From Betaproteobacteria bacterium (lineage in GTDB: Bacteria; Pseudomonadota; Gammaproteobacteria; Burkholderiales; Gallionellaceae), in contig JAGWMH010000025.1 in NCBI GenBank assembly GCA_028871775.1, positions 1-13,168 on the forward strand: 13,168 nucleotides of DNA, in the 5' to 3' direction. Below, one piece after another: positions 8,480 through 13,168 of this stretch. The notes beneath the pieces are model-generated. The model saw nothing but the letters and a program-made list of their open reading frames with translations. It had not been told where the DNA came from and did not search any database. The translations under genes and the position numbers were made by a program. The number at the start of each line of letters is the position of its first letter. Position 1 is the stretch's first letter.

Positions 8480-9994
8480 ATGTTAGCGGATCGCGCCAGC
8501 GGCATATTGCTGCACCCAACATCTCTGCCCGGTGCGTTCGGTGCGGGCGACTTTGGCACGGATGCCTACAAGTTTGTCGACTGGCTGGCAAGCACCGGCC
8601 AAACCTATTGGCAAGTTCTGCCCTTGGGCGAAATAGGCCCGGGAAACTCCCCGTACATGAGCGGTTCAGCCTTTGCCGGCAACATCCTGCTGATCGATCT
8701 CGCTGAACTGGCAAGCCATGGCTGGCTCATCGACGAGGATCTGGTACCCGATCCGGAATTTTGCGCCGGCCGGGTAGATTTCGCGCGCTTGCACCCGTTT
8801 CGCATGAAGCGGCTGCGCCGCGCCGCCGAGTGTTTTTTTACCAGGCAGCCCGACAAGATGCGCCGGGAGTACGGCGAGTTCTGCGCGGCCGAGAGCGAAT
8901 GGCTGGAAGACTATGCTTTATTCATGACGATTTCGGAGCGCGAAAATTGGCGCGAGTGGAATCATTGGCCGAAGGATCTTGCACACCGGGATCCGCAAGC
9001 GCTATACCGTTTTGGGAAAATCTGTACCGGCGAAACCGGTTTCTGGAAATTCTGCCAATGGTGCTTCGCGCGCCAATGGTCAAAGCTGAAGCATTATGCC
9101 AACGAGCGCGGAGTCCGCATTATCGGCGACCTGCCGATATTCGTGGCCTATCAAAGTGCCGACGTGTGGTCGCATCAGGAACTGTTCGAACTGGACGAAC
9201 ATGGGTGCCCATCCGTCATTGCAGGTGTGCCGCCCGATTACTTCAGCGAGACCGGACAACTGTGGGGAAATCCTCTCTACCGCTGGGATGCCCACAAAGA
9301 AACCGGCTACGCCTGGTGGATAGCGCGTTTGCGAAAGGCGCTCCAGCAAACCGACCTGGTGCGCGTCGATCATTTCCGGGGTTTTGTCGCTTACTGGGAA
9401 ATACCGGCGGATGCCCCCAATGCCATTATTGGAAAGTGGGAGCCCGGCCCCGGGGAGAAACTGTTTGAAGCATTCGAACAGGCATTTCCGCATCTGCCCA
9501 TCATTGCCGAAGACCTGGGCTTGATCACCCCGGATGTGCTGGAACTGCGCGATAAATTCAAGCTGCCGGGCATGCGTGTCCTGCAATTCGCATTTGGCAA
9601 CGGCATAACCAACCACTTCCTGCCGCACCATTACGTGACCAACACCATTGCCTACACGGGAACCCACGACAACGACACCAGCATTGGCTGGTGGGACTCC
9701 GTGCCCGACCATGAGAGGGCTTTTGCCCGGCAGTATCTCGGCATAGACGGCGGCGTGGAGGCGATTAACTGGGTCATGATGCGCGCCCTCTCCAAATCAG
9801 TGGCAAATATAGTCATCTTCCCCATGCAGGATGTGCTCGGCCTGTCCAGCGAACATCGCATGAACTTTCCAGGCCACCCGACCGGAAACTGGGAATGGCG
9901 TTTCTCATGGGACATGATCAAGCCGGAGCATACCCTGGCATTGGCGGAAATGACTGCTGAATACGGGCGCAGTGGTGAAAGTGCACTGAAATAA
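8480..9994 (+). CDS. malQ: 4-alpha-glucanotransferase (amylomaltase, GH77)
   Basis: Transfers alpha-1,4-glucan segments between maltodextrins, releasing glucose, in the cytoplasm. 504 residues, close to the 500-residue bacterial amylomaltase/plant D-enzyme type rather than the longer E. coli MalQ of about 694. Family motifs: ASGILLHPTSLPGAFGAGDFG at the start, GNSPYMSGSAFAGN, GDLPIFVAYQSADVW, nucleophile Asp297 in VRVDHFRGF, acid/base Glu344 in IIAEDLGLI, the third Asp in YTGTHDNDT, and the C-terminal MNFPGHPTGNWEWR. The two catalytic positions sit four residues later than my recollection of the Thermus enzyme (293 and 340). The ATG at 8480 puts the conserved ASGILLHP six residues in, as expected. 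It is the last carbohydrate gene of the rightward arm and probably recycles short chains left by GlgP and GH57. Confidence 0.96.
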   Translation: MLADRASGILLHPTSLPGAFGAGDFGTDAYKFVDWLASTGQTYWQVLPLGEIGPGNSPYMSGSAFAGNILLIDLAELASHGWLIDEDLVPDPEFCAGRVDFARLHPFRMKRLRRAAECFFTRQPDKMRREYGEFCAAESEWLEDYALFMTISERENWREWNHWPKDLAHRDPQALYRFGKICTGETGFWKFCQWCFARQWSKLKHYANERGVRIIGDLPIFVAYQSADVWSHQELFELDEHGCPSVIAGVPPDYFSETGQLWGNPLYRWDAHKETGYAWWIARLRKALQQTDLVRVDHFRGFVAYWEIPADAPNAIIGKWEPGPGEKLFEAFEQAFPHLPIIAEDLGLITPDVLELRDKFKLPGMRVLQFAFGNGITNHFLPHHYVTNTIAYTGTHDNDTSIGWWDSVPDHERAFARQYLGIDGGVEAINWVMMRALSKSVANIVIFPMQDVLGLSSEHRMNFPGHPTGNWEWRFSWDMIKPEHTLALAEMTAEYGRSGESALK

Positions 9995-10051
9995 CATACC
10001 ACGACCGTGCAGTTGTTGGATGGAACGGTGTTTCAGGATCAAGCAGGTTTT

Positions 10052-10056
10052 AGGGA
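10052..10056 (+). promoter_or_regulatory. Ribosome binding site choosing the mog start
   Basis: AGGGA lies 5 nt before the ATG at 10062. The in-frame ATG at 10020 has no such site, and its extra 14 residues are not family-like, so 10062 is the start. Confidence 0.6.
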
Positions 10057-10061
10057 ATGAT

Positions 10062-10610
10062 ATGAGCATTGCACGCATCGGCATTCTGACGATTTCCGAC
10101 CGCGCCAGCCGCGGTGAATACGAAGACAAGGGCGGCCCCGCCATCCATGCCTGGTTCACGCGTGTTTTGACCAGCCCATGGCAAGCGGTTGCCAGAGTGA
10201 TTCCCGATGAGCAGCCGCAAATCGAAGCAGTGTTGTGCGAATTAAGCGATAGGGAAGGTTGCAGCCTGATCGTCACCACCGGCGGCACCGGCCCGGCGTT
10301 GCGCGATGTGACCCCGGAAGCGACGGAGGCGGTATGCAGCAAGATGCTGCCCGGCTTCGGCGAATTGATGCGCACCGCTTCGCTGAAATTTGTGCCCACC
10401 GCGATTTTGTCGCGGCAGACCGCCGGGATACGCGGCAAATGTCTGATCGTCAATCTGCCCGGCAAACCCTCCGCGATCGATGACTGCCTGAATGCCGTGT
10501 TTCCGGCTATCCCGTACTGCATCGACCTGGTCGAGGGCGTGTACCTGGAATCCGATCCCGATCAATGCAAGGTATTCCGCCCCGCGCACGCCAAACCCAG
10601 GTATGAGTGA
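10062..10610 (+). CDS. mog: Molybdopterin adenylyltransferase
   Basis: Activates molybdopterin by adenylylation before molybdenum insertion, in the cytoplasm. From the ATG at 10062 it is 182 residues (E. coli Mog about 195). Motifs run in order: RIGILTISDRASRGEYEDKG at the N-terminus, VIPDEQ, the molybdopterin-binding TTGGTGPALRDVTPEAT, PGFGELMR and FVPTAILSRQTAGIRG, then LIVNLPGKPSAIDDCL and AIPYCIDLVEG. The whole length matches E. coli Mog more closely than MoaB, which lacks the FVPTAILSRQ stretch. It is 67 bp after malQ on the same strand but has no metabolic link with glycogen; it may be read through from that operon or have its own promoter. It implies molybdoenzymes elsewhere in the genome. 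It converges on the peroxidase gene. Confidence 0.94.
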   Translation: MSIARIGILTISDRASRGEYEDKGGPAIHAWFTRVLTSPWQAVARVIPDEQPQIEAVLCELSDREGCSLIVTTGGTGPALRDVTPEATEAVCSKMLPGFGELMRTASLKFVPTAILSRQTAGIRGKCLIVNLPGKPSAIDDCLNAVFPAIPYCIDLVEGVYLESDPDQCKVFRPAHAKPRYE

Positions 10611-10682
10611 CAACACCAGGCACTTAACGTCTCTGCATCGCGAGATTTTGCTTGCTCGCATGTGTGATGTGGCACCCGGACC

Positions 10683-10710
10683 GCAAAACGACAACCGCCT
10701 CGAAGGGCGG
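10683..10710 (-). terminator. Weak candidate terminator for the peroxidase/HD-GYP operon
   Basis: Read leftward, CCGCC pairs with GGCGG (10706-10710 with 10695-10699) around a TTCG-containing loop, followed by the T-rich TTGTCGTTTT. It lies about 40 bp past the peroxidase stop, where an end signal is expected. The stem is short (5 bp) and the T-run is interrupted. Confidence 0.35.
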
Positions 10711-10748
10711 CTGCACGAATCGCTTCACCTTGTATGGAATGCAGCTGG

Positions 10749-11750
10749 TTACATTCCGCCGAGCCGCTTGGCAAACGAAACCGCATAGGCCGGTGAACGG
10801 AAGAGCAGGATCGGGTCACTCGTCGGCGCAATGCCGTCAGCCATCACCAGGGGATCGAAGTTGATCTTCTCGCATGCGGCACCCTTCTGCGGCATCGCCG
10901 AGGAGATTGTCAGCGTCCCGACCTTCATCTGTTTGCGGCCGTCGGGCCAGGCCAGGGTGGGATTATCCTCAGGATCGCCGGCAATCCCGAGCGTCAGAAT
11001 CATGTCCCACTTCACTGGCCCCTGTTTTGTCCGGGCCATCAATGCCTGTTCGAGGAAATTTGGAGGGGACGATTTCAGTTCATCATCGGACAGCCGCTTC
11101 TCGCCATCCTGTGGCACGAAGCGCCAACGCACCAGCGATGTCTTGTTGTCGCGGTTGATAAACTTGAAGGTATGAATGCCAAAGTAGGCGCTGGTGGCGT
11201 AGCTCGCAGGCGGGGTGTGACTGTCGAGGAATTCCGCCTGCGCCAGGTTGTCCGGATGAGCAGCCTTGAACGCTTTGATCTTCTCCGGGGCGGGCTTGCC
11301 GGTCGCCGGGTCGGGTTTCATCGCGACTATCATATCGAGAAAGGTTTGTGGATGCCTGGCGCCAAAGATTGGCGTATTCAGCATCGTCATGTGCTGCAGG
11401 CTGCCATCGGGGAATTTGAACTCAAGGGCCATGCCACGGGCGCTTTTTGCCGTGTCAGGCGCCTTTGGGTTGCCGCCGGCCAGAGAGAAACGGGCGGCAA
11501 CCGGAATGCGTTTTCCCGAGAACAATGCCGAACGAGAATAGGCTGCCGCCTCGGGTGATCCGACGAACTCGCCCAGCGCACATGTTCCTTTGGTGTGGTT
11601 GCGGCGTTCACCCGGCGTGACACCAAAGGTACCCTCCAGGGCGGTGACTACCTTATCTGCGGTTACCTCATCCTGCGCTGCCACATCCAGCGGTGTGCCG
11701 AGTACCAGTGCGCTGGCAAGCAGCCATTGGGGCAATTTATTTTTCAGCAT
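10749..11750 (-). CDS. Exported catalase-related haem peroxidase (minimal catalase, SrpA-like)
   Basis: A 333-residue catalase-fold protein that probably uses or destroys hydrogen peroxide in the periplasm. Residues 1-25 look like a signal peptide: basic start MLKNK, hydrophobic WLLASALVLG, and a VAA cleavage site before QD. The mature protein shows the distal-haem His52 in RRNHTKGTCALGEF, the catalase-like ARGMALEFKFPDG, the NTPIFGARHPQTF block holding the distal Asn, and the proximal haem motif R-x3-Y (Arg318, Tyr322) only 11 residues from the end. It therefore stops right after the haem ligand and lacks the C-terminal helices and flavodoxin-like part of classical catalases, as expected of minimal catalases. 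The ATG at 11750 is chosen over 11756 because GAGGA abuts the latter but lies 6 nt before the former. It follows the HD-GYP gene by 32 bp, so an operon is likely. Confidence 0.9.
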   Translation of the reverse strand: MLKNKLPQWLLASALVLGTPLDVAAQDEVTADKVVTALEGTFGVTPGERRNHTKGTCALGEFVGSPEAAAYSRSALFSGKRIPVAARFSLAGGNPKAPDTAKSARGMALEFKFPDGSLQHMTMLNTPIFGARHPQTFLDMIVAMKPDPATGKPAPEKIKAFKAAHPDNLAQAEFLDSHTPPASYATSAYFGIHTFKFINRDNKTSLVRWRFVPQDGEKRLSDDELKSSPPNFLEQALMARTKQGPVKWDMILTLGIAGDPEDNPTLAWPDGRKQMKVGTLTISSAMPQKGAACEKINFDPLVMADGIAPTSDPILLFRSPAYAVSFAKRLGGM

Positions 11751-11756
11751 GTCCAT

Positions 11757-11761
11757 TCCTC
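11757..11761 (-). promoter_or_regulatory. Ribosome binding site deciding the peroxidase start
   Basis: GAGGA on the minus strand touches the ATG at 11756, which would leave no spacing, and lies 6 nt before the next in-frame ATG at 11750, a normal distance. This favours a start of Met-Leu-Lys-Asn for the signal peptide. Confidence 0.6.
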
Positions 11762-11782
11762 AGTGCTTAACATAATGGCTGG

Positions 11783-12541
11783 TCAATTAGCCGAGGGGAA
11801 CTCCATGGCGGCCATTTCCCGCAACGCAGTCTCTTCGCGTAGGAAACTGTCCACCGCCTTGGGATCGAATTGGCTGCCGGCCATGCGCTGGATTTCCGCC
11901 TTGGCGGTGTCAAAGGGCAACGCCTTGCGGTAGGGGCGATCGAAGGTCATGGCGTCGAGAGTATCGATGACGGCGAACAGCCTTGCTGCCAGGGGAATTT
12001 CCTCGCCCTTGAGCCCTGCCGGGTAGCCTGAGCCATCGAAACGTTCCTCGTGACATAGAACGATGTCCGCAGCCATGGAGAGGAATGTCAGGTTCTGCAG
12101 GATGCGATGACCGTTGCGCGGGTGCTCCCGCATGATATGCCATTCCTCATCCGACAAACGCCCGGGTTTCAGGAGCACGGCATCCGGCACGCCGATCTTC
12201 CCGATGTCGTGGAGCAGGCTGCCCCAGTAGACTTCCCGGAGATCGCTTGCCCTTTTGTAGTGATGCGCTGCCAAAAGCAGCGTATGCGTCGCGACCCGCT
12301 TGGAATGAAGCCCGGTTTCCCGCTCTCTCAAGTCCAAGGCTTCGGCGAGGGATTCGACGAACATCTCGTAAGGGTCGTTTTCCAGACCGCCGAGGCGCTT
12401 GCGGGAATCCAGGAGGCAATGCTCGCAGGTGTGGCGGCCGAGTATCCGGGCATATTGCCGGTCGTGAGAAACCGTGCCGCATTCGGCGCAGGCGGCAGCG
12501 AAGCCGGCGGGCTCCAACGTGGGAGAAGCGTGTCTATCCAT
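11783..12541 (-). CDS. HD-GYP cyclic-di-GMP phosphodiesterase with N-terminal four-Cys motif
   Basis: A 252-residue cytoplasmic protein, probably hydrolysing the second messenger cyclic-di-GMP. Residues 18-42 carry two CxxC pairs (Cys18/21 and Cys39/42), a likely zinc knuckle or redox site. The HD-GYP domain (about 55-245) has Glu75 and His79 in RERETGLHSKRV, His111-Asp112 in HDIGKIGVPDAVLL, His130 and His135 in EHPRNGHRIL, His154 and the GYP of HEERFDGSGYPAGLKGEE at 162-164, and Asp183 in FAVIDTLDAMTFDRPYRKALP. The usual HH pair before EE(R/K) is Cys153-His154 here, so one metal site may differ. The start at 12541 has AAGGA 5 nt upstream; an in-frame ATG at 12664 would add 41 residues without a ribosome site. 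It reads into the peroxidase gene. No REC, PAS or membrane segment is seen, so its input is probably the Cys motif. Confidence 0.92.
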   Translation of the reverse strand: MDRHASPTLEPAGFAAACAECGTVSHDRQYARILGRHTCEHCLLDSRKRLGGLENDPYEMFVESLAEALDLRERETGLHSKRVATHTLLLAAHHYKRASDLREVYWGSLLHDIGKIGVPDAVLLKPGRLSDEEWHIMREHPRNGHRILQNLTFLSMAADIVLCHEERFDGSGYPAGLKGEEIPLAARLFAVIDTLDAMTFDRPYRKALPFDTAKAEIQRMAGSQFDPKAVDSFLREETALREMAAMEFPSAN

Positions 12542-12545
12542 GGTG

Positions 12546-12551
12546 ATCCTT
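12546..12551 (-). promoter_or_regulatory. Ribosome binding site deciding the HD-GYP start
   Basis: AAGGAT on the minus strand, with its AAGGA core 5 nt before the ATG at 12541, supports this start over the in-frame ATG at 12664, which has no purine-rich site. Confidence 0.55.
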
Positions 12552-12577
12552 GCTGCCCATAGAGGTTGCAGGTTCCT

Positions 12578-12606
12578 ATTGGACTCGTCCCTCCATACGA
12601 AGTCAA
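12578..12606 (-). promoter_or_regulatory. Possible sigma70 promoter of the HD-GYP/peroxidase operon
   Basis: On the minus strand TTGACT (12601-12606) is followed after 17 nt by TCCAAT (12578-12583). Spacing is ideal; the -10 box is weak (4 of 6). Transcription would begin near 12571, giving a leader of about 30 nt and agreeing with the start at 12541. Confidence 0.35.
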
Positions 12607-12757
12607 ATTCGATCTGGAACTGGCCGGCAGCAGTCAACCATACAAGCGGAAGTTGTCCGTTCATTTATTGAAGTGGCATAACTGGCTCATGCCGGGTGTC
12701 CTTCGGCCTGACCAGACACTTGTTACATGGCAGCGAGTTGCACTTTTCCTGCGTTAA

Positions 12758-12785
12758 TTGACATGGCCTCTTTAAGTGCTATTAT
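12758..12785 (+). promoter_or_regulatory. Strong sigma70-type promoter for the membrane-protein gene
   Basis: A perfect -35 box TTGACA (12758-12763), a 16-nt spacer and TATTAT (12780-12785, 5 of 6) form the best promoter in the window. The start of transcription should be near 12792, which gives a leader of about 120 nt. It suggests high basal expression of the downstream gene or operon. Confidence 0.65.
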
Positions 12786-12845
12786 TAAACACATTTGGCG
12801 CAGGGACAGGCGCTTCAGGCAAACGTAGCTCCGCAACATCCAAAC

Positions 12846-12860
12846 GCAGGCTTCGCCTGC
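12846..12860 (+). repeat. Perfect inverted repeat in the leader (hairpin)
   Basis: GCAGGC, a TTC loop and GCCTGC form a 6-bp G+C-rich stem within the presumed transcript. No T-run follows, so it is not a terminator by itself; it could be a stability element or a chance REP-like repeat. Confidence 0.5.
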
Positions 12861-12867
12861 AAGACAA

Positions 12868-12892
12868 GGCGCCGCCACTCCAAGAGGGCGCC
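12868..12892 (+). repeat. Second leader inverted repeat next to the ribosome binding site
   Basis: GGCGCC at 12868-12873 and again at 12887-12892 can pair as a 6-bp stem with a 13-nt loop. It ends 11 nt before the GGGAGGT ribosome binding site (12903-12909), so it may influence ribosome access. No known riboswitch was recognised. Confidence 0.4.
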
Positions 12893-12902
12893 GGCTGGTA
12901 TC

Positions 12903-12909
12903 GGGAGGT
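12903..12909 (+). promoter_or_regulatory. Strong Shine-Dalgarno of the membrane-protein gene
   Basis: GGGAGGT, close to the full anti-SD complement, with its core 4 nt before the ATG at 12913. It is the strongest ribosome binding site in the window and confirms the start. Confidence 0.7.
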
Positions 12910-12912
12910 AAT

Positions 12913-13168
12913 ATGTTTACCACCAATCCGTTCACCCCTCTGACACTTTTCACATCCCCTGTCGTCTTGCAGGTCTACGTCGTTTTGATGGCACTCGCGG
13001 TTGCTATCGGAACGCTATTCGATCTAGTTCATCGAAAAAAGGTCAACTTCTTCCTGCAAGAGAGGAAGCGGAGAAAGGCTGCCGCAAAGCGGCAACTCGG
13101 CGCCGCGGACATGGCCGCCATCGCGACCAGGACCCTCGTGATCGACATCGCAACTTTCGGCGAATTCT
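12913..13168 (+). CDS. N-terminal part of a membrane protein (3' truncated); possible AprM-like anchor
   Basis: The frame is open from the ATG to the window edge, about 85 residues. Residues about 17-39 (VVLQVYVVLMALAVAIGTLF) form a hydrophobic membrane segment, followed by a very basic cytoplasmic stretch (HRKKVNFFLQERKRRK, KRQ) and the start of a mixed region LVIDIATFGEF. By the positive-inside rule the N-terminus is outside. I do not firmly recognise the family. The layout recalls membrane anchors of the DsrM/QmoC/HdrE (nitrate-reductase-gamma-like) kind, and AprM, which precedes aprBA (adenylylsulfate reductase) in some sulfur-oxidising betaproteobacteria, is a candidate. That is inference from general appearance. 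It has the strongest promoter and ribosome site in the window, consistent with an abundant energy-metabolism complex. Confidence 0.75.
   Translation, partial: MFTTNPFTPLTLFTSPVVLQVYVVLMALAVAIGTLFDLVHRKKVNFFLQERKRRKAAAKRQLGAADMAAIATRTLVIDIATFGEF

Larger units (their letters stand above)
12542..12912. other. Divergent intergenic region between HD-GYP and the membrane gene
   Basis: This 371-bp stretch has no gene I can support. From left to right it holds the HD-GYP translation and promoter signals, about 150 bp in which I see nothing distinctive, a near-consensus rightward promoter at 12758-12785, and a roughly 120-nt leader with two inverted repeats before the next gene. Confidence 0.5.

Noticed and set aside
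10603..10788. 61-codon ORF whose ATG overlaps the mog stop (ATGAGTGA)
   Set aside because: The overlap looks like translational coupling, but the product matches nothing I recognise, its end runs antisense into the peroxidase gene, and there is no supporting ribosome site beyond the overlap. It is probably chance.
12542..12664. 41-residue N-terminal extension of the HD-GYP protein from an ATG at 12664
   Set aside because: It has no Shine-Dalgarno and no recognisable domain, and a candidate promoter plus a good AAGGA site support the start at 12541. It cannot be fully excluded.

Overview
The window is ordinary-density bacterial chromosome, roughly 55-60% GC by eye, with long intact ORFs in both orientations and no mobile elements, rRNA, tRNA or CRISPR. 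Protein resemblances suggest a betaproteobacterium of the Nitrosomonadales/Gallionellales type (chemolithoautotrophic nitrifiers, iron or sulfur oxidisers). That placement is inference: the glycogen enzymes, the GlgC variant and a possible sulfur-oxidation membrane gene at the right edge all fit it, but no rRNA is present to settle it.

Region 1 (1-9994) is a glycogen/maltodextrin locus. It opens with the C-terminal third of glycogen phosphorylase (glgP, plus strand). Convergent to it is a leftward set in the transcription order glgB (branching enzyme), a small Lys/Ala-rich DUF2934 protein, then pgi (glucose-6-phosphate isomerase). From an 86-bp divergent control region a rightward set starts: glgC (ADP-glucose pyrophosphorylase), a GH57 glycosidase/glucanotransferase, and malQ (GH77 4-alpha-glucanotransferase). 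Together they cover hexose-phosphate interconversion (Pgi), sugar-nucleotide supply (GlgC), branching (GlgB), phosphorolytic mobilisation (GlgP) and chain trimming or disproportionation (GH57, MalQ). Glycogen synthase (glgA), phosphoglucomutase and glgX are not in the window.

Region 2 (10062-10610) is mog, the molybdopterin adenylyltransferase of molybdenum cofactor synthesis, unrelated to glycogen.

Region 3 (10749-12541, leftward) is a probable two-gene operon: an HD-GYP cyclic-di-GMP phosphodiesterase with an N-terminal four-cysteine knuckle, followed after 32 bp by an exported, minimal catalase-related peroxidase. A weak hairpin lies between its end and mog.

Region 4 (12542-13168) is a 371-bp divergent intergenic stretch with a near-consensus sigma70 promoter, a hairpin-containing leader and a strong ribosome binding site. 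These lead into a membrane-protein gene cut off by the window edge.

The points most worth a second look are a GlgC that has lost most of the E. coli fructose-1,6-bisphosphate activator residues, the histone-tail-like DUF2934 protein inside the glycogen operon, the HD-GYP/secreted-peroxidase pair, and the truncated membrane gene with its structured leader. I did not find a clearly new multi-gene system.
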